NCBI GenBank assembly: GCA_023376005.1
Contig: CM042141.1
Coordinates: forward strand, 94,044,145-94,108,144
DNA length: 64,000 bases
Reading direction: 5' to 3'
Source: Doryteuthis pealeii
Taxonomy: Eukaryota; Mollusca; Cephalopoda; Myopsida; Loliginidae
The notes below the pieces were generated by a model that worked only from the letters and a program-made list of their open reading frames with translations, ran no database searches and was not told where the DNA came from. Made by a program: the position numbers and the translations under genes. This document shows, piece by piece, positions 1 through 12,374 of this stretch (its first letter is position 1; each line of letters opens with the position of its first letter).

Positions 1-133
1 GACTTGATCATAAATCAGGAAAAATAGTTATAACTGCACAATTAAATATGTACACAGTATTCTTGTTTTTGTTTTGTTTTGTTTTTTCATTTGTATGTGC
101 TCTTAATTTAAAGTTCTTTTTGTATGTTTTTAG

Positions 134-339
134 AATTCCATTTACGAATGGAGTCGAGATCACAGGGTTCATCATAAATATTCAGAAACAGATGCAGACC
201 CCCACAATGCCAAACGTGGCTTCTTCTTCTCCCATATTGGTTGGTTGCTTGTCCGGAAACATCCTAATGTGAGAGCCAAAGGAAAATTATTAGATACAAC
301 TGATTTGCTCAATGATCCTGTTGTACGGTTTCAAAGAAA
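134..339 (+). CDS. SCD: acyl-CoA delta-9 desaturase, penultimate coding exon
   Basis: This exon encodes 68 residues plus two bases of the next codon. The product family is the ER-membrane di-iron stearoyl-CoA desaturase, which puts a cis double bond at C9 of palmitoyl- or stearoyl-CoA using cytochrome b5. The second histidine box is visible (DHRVHH, about residues 9-14 of the exon), followed by ETDADPHNAKRGFFFSHIGW, a hallmark of the family. The exon opens after a TTTTTAG acceptor (131-133) and closes at a GTGAGT donor (340). Its phase joins exactly to the exon at 5119. The first histidine box and the N-terminal half must lie left of the window. No frameshift or stop is seen, so this looks like a functional gene. 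Confidence 0.95.
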
Positions 340-524
340 GTGAGTAGGATTTATTTTTAATTTGAGAATTCTACTTTAATAATCTCATTTAAATAATTTA
401 AATATTTAAATAATTCTCATTTAAATAATGTCATTCTTTTTGCACACCAATCAATCCAAAGTGTTTTACATACCACAAAGATGAAGACAGCTATCCGAAA
501 AATCAAAATACAGAATTGGATCTA

Positions 525-1716
525 ACACATCACACAATAAGTCCTGGGCCTGACATATAGATGGCACCACTAATAAAAAAGTTTTTATATTAGTTTTATA
601 AAGTACTAACCTTCAAATGGTGTCAAAATTTGAGCCCAATCGGATTATTAGTTTACAAATTAGTTATTTAAATGAAGCTACTGTTGCAAATTTTCAAAAC
701 GATGGGAAAATCTGAATTTTGTATGTTGATAAAGCATTGCTTTCTGATTTGGGGGGGGGGGTGAATATTGTTCAAGCAAAGCAATGGCTTGATAAGTGTT
801 ATTCTGACTCTGCTCCATCGGAAACAACGGTTAAGCTGTGGTATGTTGACTAAACGCAGTCGTACACACAAATGATGCTGAACGCTCAGGTCACCCAAAT
901 TCAGCAGTTGTCCTTGAAAACACCATAAAACTCCAAACTCATTTTGTCCGATCGTAAATTGAGGTTGCGTGAGATAGCAGAGGACTTGAAGATATCAGAA
1001 GGCAGTGCATTCATCATTTTGCATGGGTGCAGCATTTGCTCACAGTCTTTCAAAAACAACGCGTCGACGATTCAGAGTTTTTTCATAAATATGTGACTAT
1101 GGATGAAACGTGGATCCACCACTTCACTCGAGTCAATTCTGCAGTCAGCTGAGTGAACAACAGCAAGTGAAAGCCGTCCAAAGTGACCAGATGCAAACAT
1201 CAACAGGCAAAGTTTTGGCTTCTGTATTTTGGGATGCACAAGGTATTTTGTTAATCGATTACCTTGAGAAAGGAAGAACCATCAATAGGGAATATTATAT
1301 AGCATTATTGGTGTGTTTGAAGGAAGAAATCGCCACAAATCAAGAAAAAGTGCTCTTTAACCAAGACAATGCACAGTGTCACAAGTCGATTGCAATGATG
1401 GCAAAACTACATGAATTGCACTTTGAATTGCTGCCACACCTACCCTATTCTCCAGGTCTGGCCCCCAGCGACTACTGGTTGTTTGCAGACCTCAAAAGAA
1501 TGATCCAGAGATTTGGCTCCAATGAAGAAGTGATATCAAAAACTGAGGCGTATTTTGAGGCCAAAGACAAATCGTTCTATAAAAAAGGCATCAAATTGTT
1601 AGAGAAGCGTTGAAATCAGTGTATCACCCTAGAAGGAGACTTTGTTGATGAAAAAAGTGGAATTTTGCCTAAAAGTTGTCTTATTAGTTAGACCCGGGAC
1701 TTATTGAGTGATGTGT
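525..1716 (+). mobile_element. mariner-type DNA transposon, degenerate
   Basis: The element is bounded by TA target duplications at 523-524 and 1717-1718. It has inverted ends of about 26 bp: the left begins ACACATCACACAATAAGTCC and the right is its imperfect complement. Its 1.19-kb length is slightly below the usual 1.3 kb for mariners. It encodes a broken transposase and sits in the desaturase intron in gene orientation. Confidence 0.93.
702..1690 (+). pseudogene. mariner transposase pseudogene (DD34D)
   Basis: The ATG at 702 opens an N-terminal MGKSEF-like start followed by a KQWLDK helix-turn-helix segment. A G-run (752-761) and later indels break the frame. The linker segment LREIAEDLKISEG is readable around 960-1005. 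The catalytic aspartates are all present: MDETWIHH (about 1098), NQDNAQCH (about 1360) and LAPSDYWLF (about 1460-1485). The longest intact stretch is 1110-1613 and includes SVFWDAQGILLIDYLEKG. The family makes a roughly 345-residue cut-and-paste transposase; this copy has several frameshifts and stops, so it is inactive. Confidence 0.92.
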
Positions 1717-1720
1717 TATA

Positions 1721-1872
1721 TTACAAAATCCGAGAAAATTCAGGGCCTAAATCTTAAAAATAACCTCAGAAAATATCAATGTGGGTTTTAAGATACTAAA
1801 AAATTTCAAAATTCCTTAAAATATGCATATGAGAACTGTTATTTCAAAGGAGTATAAAATTTCATATTTACT

Positions 1873-1919
<47 letters not shown>

Positions 1920-3000
1920 AAAAACTTACAAATAATCATCTAAATATTTAGACATTTTGTAACTTTGAGTAATTTTTTTTTTAATAAAAAAACTTTATGT
2001 AGAGATACTTTATATCTAAGTAGAAATATTGAGATACTTTCATCGTAATCAAAGCACAGATAAATTTTATGAACAGGCCAACATAAAAATTCAGTTCTGA
2101 TACAGAGAATTCACTTAAGAGAAATATGAACTCAATTTATAACTTGATAGTTTTAGAGAAGTGAATGTTAACTTTTTGCTGTGGAGATACTGCACATACT
2201 CGCTTGATAGGTCATACTTTTTAAAAACCAAAAATTCTGCCAAAATCAGTGGTGCGATGTTAACTGAACAAATCAAAAGAATGTTTGCAAGTGATGAAGA
2301 ACTTTTTGAATTTCGCTCCTAATGAAGTTAAATAACTATGCTTATGCCTAAATAATTAAACAATTTTTCTAAATTCTTCTATATTGTTTGTAACTTCAAC
2401 AGTTATTTATTTTATTTTATTTATTTATTTATTTTTTCCGAGTTGACTACATTTTTTTTTACCCAGGCTCATTTACGATTATAGTACTAAGAAATGCAAC
2501 CCTTATTTCTATGTTTGCATTATGCAACACAGTCTATGGAAGAGTGTTCTAGATCTAATAATTGTAAGCAGTCTTGAAACAAAGGTGAATATTTGATAAG
2601 TTTTATGTTGGAATAGGTTGTGTAACTAGCCAGGTTTTAATGTGACCTATCTGCGGGTCCACTGCAAATACCCATTTTGACAACCACAGACTAGAGGTGC
2701 GACTTATCCACTAGTATATATAACAGAATTGTATTTTGGGATGTCATTACCCAGGAGCTTTCGAAAGCTGAGAGAAAAAGTCTTCAGAATATTTTTTCCT
2801 TTGTAAATTTTTTTTTTTAATATAAATCGGGGATAATTTACCTGTATTTGCCAGCTGGTACCTTATTTGGCAACAGGTGTCTATTCAGCCTTGAATAAGT
2901 GTTTACATCCTACTAAATACTTGTTTATATATGTAAGATACAACCTAATCGAAAAATAATAATCATAAAAACGGAATTTATATAATGCTATGTATAATAG
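1721..3000. other. intronic AT-rich DNA, no gene seen
   Basis: A poly(T) run lies at 1877-1915. Otherwise this is low-complexity A/T-rich sequence with short oligo-T tracts. I recognise no coding or RNA feature. Confidence 0.6.
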
Positions 3001-3005
3001 ACATG

Positions 3006-3175
3006 TCTCACTCTGCTACAAGTGTCAAGACATTGTCTATCCGAGCATAGCAATGATTCAACTTGGAAATAATTTTGAATGGTTTGACTGAGCAAAATAA
3101 GTGTTAAAGATTTCCCAACGTTGAATCCTAGCTATGCTTGGATAAAGTCTTGACACTTGTAGTGGAGTGAGAGTA
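3006..3175. repeat. inverted-repeat (MITE-like) element
   Basis: Arms of about 55 bp (3006-3062 and 3120-3175) are near-complements containing AAGTGTCAAGAC and its partner GTCTTGACACTTG, with a spacer of about 58 bp. It is followed (3185-3285) by a diverged copy of the dispersed terminal module ending GTCTGAAAAAT that recurs elsewhere in the window. No target duplication could be fixed. Confidence 0.7.
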
Positions 3176-3996
3176 GTCTACCCCCAGTGGATCATAAGGA
3201 ACACCTTTAAGAAGGCCGGAGAGTACAGGGGCCAAAATGTATTATATTTCACACTAAAGATGACAAGTCTGAAAAATAGAAATAAAATAGTGAGATATAT
3301 CCTAATACTTTTCAAGTATAAAACCAGATAAAAATTCATAATTTGGTTTCATTGTCAATCAACAGAATGTTTTTTTTTTTTTTTTTTTTTAATTTCTTTT
3401 GTGTTGTGTGGATGTTATGAAACTTTTTGGTTGTATTGGAAGCATGGAAAAATAAGATAAGGCATAAGAACTAAAATTTGGTGATAAATATTGTGCTCTC
3501 TTTAATCTTTATTTAACCTAATATTTCATGTGTCCTCCATCCTTAGTCTATAGAAACCTTTGACAGACTCCTTATATTTTTCCATGCTTATAATAAAACC
3601 AAAAAGGTTTCCTCAACATTCATTACGCACACATGTCACATGTCACCTATCCAATCCATATTTGTTCAGTTGAAGTTAACAATTTTAGATATGTTGATTA
3701 CTATCTTACTTGATGATTGACAATGAAATGCAATTTTCTTATTTCATACTTGAAATATATTTGACTATTGCTCTGCATTTTGTTTTTGTTGTTTCCTACA
3801 ACACTGTAAAGATTTTACAGATTAAAAACTCTTTTCTCATTAAATTTTAATGATAATTGTTTTAATGGCATAAACACAGTTAACAGTGTTTGATGACTTT
3901 ATTTCTCGCTTAGGTGATCATCGGAGCATAAACTCTTGGTCTGCTGCCAACTGCTGTTTACTCGGTGTCTTCACTATTAAAACTTGTGGACATATG

Positions 3997-3997
<1 letters not shown>

Positions 3998-4034
<37 letters not shown>

Positions 4035-4052
4035 CGCTCGCTCGCTCGCTCT
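3998..4052. repeat. (CT)n / (CTCG)n microsatellite
   Basis: A pure CT run passes into a short (CTCG)n run inside the desaturase intron. A (GT)n tract at about 4237-4262 and a (CA)n tract at 4431-4465 lie nearby. Confidence 0.95.
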
Positions 4053-4429
4053 CTGATATTGAGCATGCTTTCTTTATAAATATAACAATCCATTTTGCTT
4101 AGTTTCAGTACTGTAGTTTGAGTATATTTAATTTTGGTATTGAAGAAAACTAAACTTTTTCATTTTCCTTTATAAACATTGTATGCAAGATTTTAATGCT
4201 CATTGAAATGTTTTATTTTTTCAATGTGTACATACTGTGTGTGTGTGTGTGTGTGCGCGTGCATGTACTTATTTTTATTTAGTTTCAGTACTAGGTGATC
4301 ATCAGTGCAATAGCTCATGGTCTAATTGATTGCAGCAGCAAGAAGCTGCTAACTGTTGTTGACTCTACACTATTAGGACTTGCATGTACATATGTTATCT
4401 ATGATATTGTGGACTTTCTTTTAAAATCC

Positions 4430-4467
<38 letters not shown>

Positions 4468-5118
4468 GTACCGTGACTTATGAGTTTTAAGCTGTCGCTT
4501 TTCTTTTTTCTTTTCTTTTTCTTAAATGTTGCCAGCTAAATTTTTGAAGTACAAGTGAGCTTCAGATAGGCTTATGTTAATAAGTTCACTAAAACCATTT
4601 AAGTTTCCAAATTTATTATGTCAAAGAAAAATATTTATGAAAAAATAAACATTTAAAAACCTATTACAGCACATAATTCATTGCTTTCTATTTTACGTTT
4701 TTGTGCTTTTCTTTCTTTTCTTTTCTTTTCTTTTCTTTTTGTCCCCTGGTGATTGCTTGAATGGGATAATGGCATTTCTGTTTATTTCCATGGGAAAATT
4801 TGATTTGATGAAATTGACTTACGAATGGAATAAATTAACTTGTAAGTCAAGGTACCACTTTAAATATAGTTTTGATTACTTTCAGAACTTTAGGTATAAT
4901 ACCTAATATTATTGATTTTAGAAGAATAAAAACTTAGGTTATTTTTACTTTATTTTTTTATCATTATTTTAGAATATTTTGTGAATGGGGGTGTACATAT
5001 TATGCAAATCTTTATATTTTTGAAATATTTTCTGACATAGCTTATTTTTGAAGTTTCAAAACAAACTGACTTTTTTCCTTTTTCTCTCCCCCCCCTTTTG
5101 TTTCACTTTTCCTTTCAG

Positions 5119-5542
5119 ATTTTACATACCATCTGTAGTTCTGTTGTGTTTCTTCATCCCAACAATGGTCCCCTATATGTGTTGGAATGAAAGTCTCTGG
5201 AATGCATACTTTATTGCTGGAATCTTACGCTACTGTTGTGGTCTGAATGCAACTTGGCTGGTTAACAGTGCTGCCCACACATGGGGTAACCGGCCCTACG
5301 ACAAACGGATCAACCCAGCTGAGAATATTGGGGTCAGCATTGGCAGCATGGGTGAAGGTTTCCATAATTATCACCACACTTTCCCCCAGGATTACAAGAC
5401 CAGTGAGTTGGGCTGGCGTATCAACTTCACAACGATGTTCATTGACTTCTTTGCACAGTTTGGATTGGTTTACGACAGAAAAACAATAGACCCTGAAGTC
5501 ATAATGAAACGAAGACAACGGACTGGGAACCTTGCTTCATAG
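5119..5542 (+). CDS. SCD: acyl-CoA delta-9 desaturase, terminal coding exon
   Basis: The terminal exon supplies 140 residues and the stop at 5540-5542. It begins with the codon split from the exon at 134-339, then FYIPSVVLLC, a hydrophobic membrane segment. LNATWLVNSAAHTWGNRPYD carries the conserved NSAAH metal-ligand motif, and GEGFHNYHHTFP is the third histidine box. The end (KRRQRTGNLAS) resembles the basic tail that follows the catalytic core in animal desaturases. All catalytic residues expected in this part are intact. No KDEL-type signal is seen. Confidence 0.96.
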
Positions 5543-5710
5543 GGAAGGGAATTAATTGATCATCTCTTTTTCCTTTTTTTTTTTTTTTTTCTTTTTCTTT
5601 TTTTTTTTTCTCCTTTTTTTTTTTTTTTAAAATTTTTTTTTTCTTTTCATATTTTCCAAACCTTAAACCAGTTTTCTCCAACCTACTTCTTGGAATAAAA
5701 TCTTTAAAAA
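5543..5710 (+). promoter_or_regulatory. 3' UTR start with poly(A) signal
   Basis: The UTR opens with long pyrimidine tracts. An AATAAA hexamer stands at 5694-5699, the nearest plausible polyadenylation signal, with an A-run just after it. Later hexamers occur further downstream, so a longer UTR cannot be excluded. Confidence 0.5.
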
Positions 5711-7720
5711 AAAAATTAAATAAAAATTAATTTTTTGCTTAAGAGAAAAAAAAGACAAATTTAATGTAAAAGCAAAAACTGGACCCCCCTCTTCCTTCCA
5801 CCCCCTTCCTCATCCCTAATTTTGGCTAAAAAAAACTAAATTGAGAGGGAATAGTTTGATAAAAGTCCATCCATTAAGAAGTTTTTGTGACTTTTTTCCT
5901 TTTCGTTTTTGAGAATATTTTTAAAATAACTAATTACCATTTAATAATTTCTATTCTATCATTATTGATAATGTTTGAGTTGTTATTCATGGTAATGAAA
6001 ATATCGTTATTGATAATGGTAATAAACTCTTATGTAATGTTATTTCATTTATCATTATAATAATTTATATTATAATTTAATTAGCATCATTAACGTTTTT
6101 AATCATTGCTAGTGTGGCCAGTCTTCACTGCAAAAAGTTTTGTGATTGCTATGCATCTAAAATTTCTAAGCCAACTAAAATATTTAAAAAAAAAAAATAA
6201 ATAAAAATGTAATAAATAGTAATATTAAAAACCTGAATAAGAATTCATTTGTCAAGACTTCATTGCTTTTTACAAATAATGCATTCTATGTTTGATTAAA
6301 TTTGTTATAAATAATTGGTGGATATCTTAATAAGCTTTTAAAATGATTTTGTTGAACATTGACTTTAAAAAGAAAATGCATTTGTTTAAATAATGAATGA
6401 CATTTTGTGATTAAGACATTTTTCTGTTTATTAATTTTTTCTTCTATTTGAATCTTCTAAAAAGAAAATTCTAACAGATCTGATTAAATGCTACAAGTAA
6501 ATAAATTGATGGATGCCTTTGCAAAGCTTATGGGCATTTAAAATGCATTAAAAAAAAAATAGTATTACTGTTAAGTTTCTGAACACCTTGCAAGGATATC
6601 ATCATTTACTAATTTTTCTTCATTTTTTATTCTGACTGCTTTTATCACGAAAAAAAAACAAATTGCCCCACAAAACAGGAAACAAAATTAATAGAATAAT
6701 AGTAATAAAAGTGCTTCATCAAAAAAAAAAAAAATTAAAAATACAACAAAAAAAAAACAAGAAAAGAAATTCCAAAAATATTTAATTTCTGGAAGAACTT
6801 TGTAAGATGTCAAATTGTCACTCATAATGGACTATTGTTATTACCTGAAGGATTCTGATTAAAAACTTTTTTTTCTTCTCATAAAATAGTTTTTTTTCCT
6901 AATTTTTCTTTATTTTGTTTATTTATTAAAGAGCTTTTTATTTATTTTTATTTTCTTATTTGATGTCAATTTTTGATAGCTCACCAAGTGGGGATGCTAA
7001 GGCTTTAAAACTGGCCGTTTATTTGGCTTCCTTTTTCTCCTCTGTCTGTGAATTGTTGCTCAGAAAGTGAAACCGGATTCTTTACCGACTCAATTTGCTC
7101 TCAGAGGTTGCTTTCCTATTTAAAGGACAAAAATGGGAATGATATTGAGAAATCTCCAAGGTTACTACCACCTTCACCACAACTGTCACTGCTAGTATTT
7201 TGTCTGCTCCGGAGTTTCCTTTTACCTTTAGGTATATACAATTGTATTCTTGTATGTGAACATATCTCTTGCTTAAATACATAGATATGTATATATGTAT
7301 TTACTTTTAAATATATATATATATCTCCATCTATATATCTCTATTTTTTCTTAAGTAATAAAATTAAAACAATGGGAAAAAAAAATTGTCACTTATTTAT
7401 TTTGAATTTTTCTTTTACTTTGTCTCGTATTTCAGATGCAACCTTTGTTTTGTTTGTTTTTGTTGTTTTTTTTGTTGTTTTTTTTTTTTTTTTTTATCAT
7501 AAGCATAGAAATTTTATTTACAAAAAAAATTACACTGGATAACATTTTGAATTGCAGGGTACTTAAAACTGACATGGCTTGTAACAATCCTGCTACCTAC
7601 CTAGTATATAAATTTTATTTACATTCCCATGAGGTTGGGACATGGCATATAGCCCCATTGAATGTGGGTCTGAGAACAGGAATTATTTAGTTTCTTTTTC
7701 GGGGAAAATTTGGTTTGTAG
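5711..7720. other. AT-rich DNA, no gene recognised
   Basis: The sequence is about 2 kb of A/T-rich, homopolymer-rich DNA and may contain distal 3' UTR of the desaturase gene. A short (TA)n tract lies near 7310. No open frame here looks like protein. Confidence 0.55.
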
Positions 7721-8545
7721 GTGTAATGGCATATCAACCCTTGTGGTTGATATGCCATTAAATTGTGGATCCTCAGCCACCGCCTTCTAGCACCTAAATG
7801 ATAAAAAGGGATTGATGTTTGCATTCTTTAAATTGCTTGTATGGCAGTTAGGATGATCTAGTTGCTAGGGTTTGACATGATCAGCCAGGATGATTGGAAT
7901 GCACCTCTTGTCTAATCTAAGCACAGTACTCCATAGTGGAGTACTGTAAACTGCTCAGCCACCACCCTACCACAGTTGGGCCCCATTTGGGGGAATTAGG
8001 TCTTACCCCTCCGCAGAGTTGCAGTGAATATATGTTCTTCATGAATATATGTTCTTCCTGCTTGTGTAAATAGTAGGACACTGTTCTTTAGCCTTGTGTC
8101 ACATCCTGTTTTAGAGGTATTAGGTTAATCCCTACCACCAAAAGGTCTGTGTGTCCTCTCTTTCTGAGATGAATAGATTAAATATTTAGGCAAGGTTATT
8201 TTGGGTCTGGGGAATACTGACAAAAACGTTCACATAAAAAAAAAAATTAAGGACAGTTACATGTTGACATTCTGCCTCCTCCTTAGCAAGGAAAATCTCT
8301 TCTCCTCAATATTATTACTCCTAAGTCCAAGTGTTTGAAGACAATAGAATTTTGAATTAATAAAAAGTAGCATCATCCACTTATTCTCCTCCCAACATTT
8401 GACACATGATCTCTTTTGGTTTTTGTTGTTTGTTTTTGTTTTTCTTATGGATAATAACCACATTTTGATAGGATAGGATAGGCTTGGGGTGGGGGCCAAA
8501 CTACCGGAATAGTACTACCTATTAGGGTCCAATCTATAGGTCAAA
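7721..8545. repeat. dispersed repeat family A, two adjoining copies
   Basis: A 14-bp hairpin (AATGGCATATCAAC and complement, 7724-7758) begins the first copy, followed by CTCAGCCACCGCCTTCTAGCACC, split here as CTCAGCCACC and TTCTAGCACC. A second, shorter piece (8250-8545) ends in the ACTACCTATTAGGGTCC phrase. The same phrases recur at 24715-25190, 26755-27360 and 57580-58110, on both strands. This is GC-richer than its surroundings. No coding capacity is seen; the class is unknown. Confidence 0.65.
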
Positions 8546-9905
8546 TAAATTTGTATAAAAAGTATTTGTATTGTATAGGACCATGCACAAAAAAAAACCA
8601 AAGCTTAAATAATTACATATAAATATGAATGCACAATGTGATTCCCTAACCATTCATTGGGATTTGCAGTTTTGGAAGACTATAATAAAGTTCTTGTGCC
8701 TCTGAAGTTACAGCACCTGTGACTGAAGTTCAATGTTCGAAAAACATTCCCTAACCTCTAGGCATAAAATAACAAATATAGTTGATGCTCAAGTTTAGGT
8801 ACCAGACATGTATCCTGAAAATGGGGGGGTCCACTTAAGGCAAAATTATATTGTAAAAGTATCTGGTACCTTTTTAAAAGGGCAGAAGTCATTCCTAAAA
8901 TGAGGTAACCAAGCAAGTACCTGGTAGTATCACTATTTCTGTAATTTAACCATTGTAGTTCTTTTAGACAATAAAATTATTTTAATTATTCTGATAACTA
9001 TTGCAATCTATTATATTTTCATATGCCACAATTGAATGAGCCCTTTAATCAAGTTCTAGAATTTTTAATAGTAAATTTAATAAAAAAATAACATGCATTT
9101 AAAAAAATTAAATAATTCATTATAAATTATTTTAATCTTATATCTAGATATGTACATCTAGATATATGTTATGCTTAAATAACAGATACCAGGTACTTTT
9201 TACAGTATCGCAATTTTTTTTTTCTTATGGGATCCCCCTGCCTTTTGGCATATACATCCTGTATCCAAACTTTGACCCTCACCCCCTTTGATGATAGGCC
9301 TGTCCAGAAGTTGCCCACTTTTGGATACTTATAAGTCAACAATAAAATTTAAGTACATACCTGTAATTTTCTTTTCCTGGTGGTTGAATTGGTCCTGCTA
9401 AATTGCAATGTACAAGTGATCATGTTTTTGTTGTCTTTTTGTCTAAGATTTTTCTATTCTTAATATCTGATTCATTAGTGTCCCAATATTCTAAGCCGAG
9501 TATTCAGATCATAACAAGGTTTGTTTTGTTTTTTGGGGCTTTTTTTTTTCCCCCTCCTCAGAATATTTTTCAAATAAGTCTGAATTACTTGAAAAAATCC
9601 CTTCTGTGGACACTTGGCATAAAATATTGGGACACTTTTTAAATTGTTTCTGTTTTTATTTTATATTGAATAGTGTTCCATTAGGTTAAATTATGTATTA
9701 TCACAATTAAAACTTACATAAGTGCCAATTTTTGTGGCAGCTTGTACAAAAAAACTTTTATTTTATTTAAATGTTGGGATATATAAGGCATTTTTATTTA
9801 CTTTTTTTTATATTATAATATATAATAATATTATATAATATTATAATATATTCACTTACAGATGTTTTACTATCTGGTAAATGAATGCAGGCATCTCCCA
9901 CACAC
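8546..9905. other. AT-rich DNA, no gene recognised
   Basis: Only short oligo-A/T tracts and an AT-rich stretch (9800-9850) with TATAATAT palindromes are seen. Confidence 0.55.
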
Positions 9906-9907
9906 AC

Positions 9908-9946
<39 letters not shown>

Positions 9947-9967
9947 TGTATGCATGCATACACACAC

Positions 9968-10616
9968 TGTACATCAGTGGTTCCCAAAGAGGGCAGTACC
10001 ACCCCCTGGGGGTAGGGTGGTGATATTGGAAGCATTTTATTTATTTATTTTATTTATTTTTATTTTTACAAAATCTAAATGATAGAACGTGATAAATACT
10101 AAGGTATGTAGATTGTGTGCATATTTGCTATTTATATGGAAGAAAACTTTTAATTGTTTAAGTTTTAATAATACCATATTTTTATCACAATTTTCTCATA
10201 AAATACTAAGGAATTTCTCAAAAGTAAAAATGGAAAAGAAAAAAAGAATTACCAAAAAAGGAAACATAATTAAGGTAAATTTTAAACAGTTAATTGGGGT
10301 TCCCACAAGATTGAAATCTAAGCTGAGCATTGATCGTTGCAGTTGTCTGCTAACTCTGCCTTCTAACTGGTCAGCCACTCTGCTTGTTTACAGCCATCAA
10401 ACCTTTTGACTGATTTTGAACTAGGTAACAAAACTATATATTCGTTTATAATTCTTGTCCATTTAATTCTGTATAAACTGCATATATGTTCCTTTACCTT
10501 AGTATTTATCACGTTCTGTCATTTAGATTTTGTAAAAATAAATAAAATTACTTTTAATGTCACCGCCTTACCCCCAGAGGGTGGTATTGCCCTCTTAGGG
10601 AACAACTGATGTACAG
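9968..10616. mobile_element. foldback / long-TIR element
   Basis: The outer arms begin CTGTACATCAGTGGTTCCC on the left and are mirrored on the right. Complementarity continues through the CCCCTGGGGGTA and ACAAAATCTAAATGA segments to about 10135 and from about 10465, giving arms of roughly 130-150 bp. The CAGTGGTTCCCAA start is hAT-like, but the 8 bp outside it (CTGTACAT / ATGTACAG) are inverted, not direct, so the true end probably lies further out. The internal 330 bp has no convincing coding frame. Confidence 0.72.
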
Positions 10617-11280
10617 TATACACTAGTTTCATAGTCATTAGCCAGTAAACATGCCATTATTATATAAAGTTACTACACTACGGGCTGCAAGATGCAATTG
10701 GGTGCGCGCGTATATATATAAGTATATAGATGTAGTATTAAGATGATTATATAAATAAGTAGATATGTGAGTATGATGATCAAATCAAGCCCCATATGGG
10801 TACACGTGTGTGTGTCAATAGTAAGGACCATTAAAATAAGTTAGGGACTTAAGAAAAGATAAATGATTGTGATATTCTCTCGTAGAAGAAGAAATGTCTG
10901 GATTTATACAAAATGGGAAGTAGATAAAAATACCAGGGTTCAATCCTGTTGGTCACTTCTTAAACAAAGATTTTCAAATCCCGCTGAGAGATGAGATCTC
11001 TGGAGAATGAGACATGGGACGAGAATTAGATGTAAGTGGAGACAGTGGAATTTGAAAGGCTAGTTGAGTTAGAAGTTGGGAGCCAAGCAAGACAGTTTGA
11101 GGAGCAGACCAGAGCCAGTCTTGTTAGTCTCTAGAGGGGGGGGGGACCTCCCCCTTGGGTCAACAGACACATAGAACATAGCAGCAGTGATAGGAAGGAT
11201 GAGTAAGAAAGAAGAGGAAAATGAATGGGAGTCTTATATCTCTCTCTCTCTCCATTTTGGAATGTAAACCCTATTTTGTG
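10617..11280. other. unique-looking DNA without recognised gene
   Basis: Mixed-composition sequence with a short (TA)n tract near 10705 and a G10 run at 11136. No open frame or RNA signature is convincing. Confidence 0.5.
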
Positions 11281-11281
11281 T

Positions 11282-11284
<3 letters not shown>

Positions 11285-11357
<73 letters not shown>
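11285..11357. repeat. (CT)n microsatellite
   Basis: A pure CT dinucleotide run of about 70 bp. It creates spurious Ser-Leu and Arg-Glu open frames on the two strands. Confidence 0.97.
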
Positions 11358-11359
<2 letters not shown>

Positions 11360-12140
11360 TTAATTGTTTTCTTTTGATGGGGTCTTTAGCCCCCCGGGAG
11401 CAGTTCGATTGAGTGCACAATAGGTGGAGGTCCTAAAGATTGCAGACACAACAGCCAGGAAGACAATGTGCAGCAGAAGAGCAACAAACACCCGGGTGCG
11501 CCCATCAATAAAGTTTACACATGAAAACTCTTAGAAAATTGTGATTAGGATATTTGATTGTAACATTGAAAAGTTTGTCCTTTTTGAAAGTGAAGAGCGT
11601 CTGTATCCTATGAATATTAACAGTCTCTTACTTAAGTAATAAAAACGTGTTGTCAGGTCTTGTGCCACTAAGTCATGTGTGAATGTGTGAACTTGAAACA
11701 ACAAAAATTTGATGCCAATAATAATTATGTACGGGAAAAAGTGGCACTTGTATGTAGGTAAGTTTATTTTTAGTGACACTGGTTCAAGTCCAGTTGGCAG
11801 CTTCTCTAATTTCTAAATTAAAACATTAACCCAGCTAATTACTCACAAGATCCAGTCGGTTAGAATATTGATAATCATCACCACCCCACCCCACCCACAC
11901 AGGTGTATGTCTATTTATACTTATGTTGTCACCAGTAAATAAAAAATATATTGGACACGGCTGGAGAAGTAAAGGCTGTTACGATTTTTGTGGCCATCCC
12001 TTTAGGCTTCAAGTAAGAGTTTTTGTCCAGCGGAGATCCTTTGTGTTAAGCAGAGCTCGATCCCTAGTGAAGAATCCTTTGGTGATCCTCAGTCTTGCTG
12101 GTCTTTCATCAATGATTGTAAATGGACATCTGTCAGTATC
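11358..12140. other. intergenic DNA, no gene recognised
   Basis: It contains a GC-richer patch (11385-11510) with CCCCCCGGGAGC and an AATAAA. No domain or splice-consistent exon could be read. Confidence 0.45.
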
Positions 12141-12370
12141 AGCCGATTAAGTAGTTAACCAACCACGTTTTTGGGCTGTTGATTGGCTGAGGTTTAAACC
12201 ATGTGACCTCACTTAGTCTATAAATTTAAATGGTAGATTGCAGCACGACTACAAATACTACAAATAATCCAACAAAGACGAACTCCTAAGTGGACACACC
12301 AGTGTTGGTCAACCAGCAAAAACTTTTATTCATCAACTGTGTGTGTTGATTTGGACACTGGATGCTTTGT
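12141..12370 (+). promoter_or_regulatory. promoter-like or LTR-like segment
   Basis: An inverted CCAAT box (GATTGGCTGAGG, about 12180-12191) is followed about 30 bp on by TATAAATTT (about 12220). About 110 bp further is an ACTTTTATTC stretch. The order resembles a small pol II promoter or LTR U3-R segment. No gene follows: the next recognisable sequence is a hAT-like end at 12375. This is weak evidence only. Confidence 0.3.
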
Positions 12371-12374
12371 AAAG

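Larger units (their letters stand above)
340..5118 (+). other. intron of the desaturase gene
   Basis: This 4.8-kb intron has a GTGAGT donor and a CTTTTCCTTTCAG acceptor with a long pyrimidine tract. It holds a dead mariner (525-1716), an inverted-repeat element (3006-3175), CT, GT and CA microsatellites, and a weak local duplication (about 3911-3990 against 4290-4380, sharing the phrase GGTGATCATC). The remainder is AT-rich sequence in which I see no coding signal. Confidence 0.9.

Noticed and set aside
4290..4483. 62-codon frame ending in a His-Thr repeat
   Set aside because: The end is the (CA)n microsatellite and the start lies in a weak intronic duplication; no homology or splice support.
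5225..5518. Minus-strand and frame-shifted open frames over the desaturase exon
   Set aside because: Shadows of the real exon; they have no splice sites or domain.
11131..11412. Open frames on both strands rich in Arg-Glu or Ser-Leu
   Set aside because: They are direct translations of the (CT)n/(GA)n run and have no protein character.
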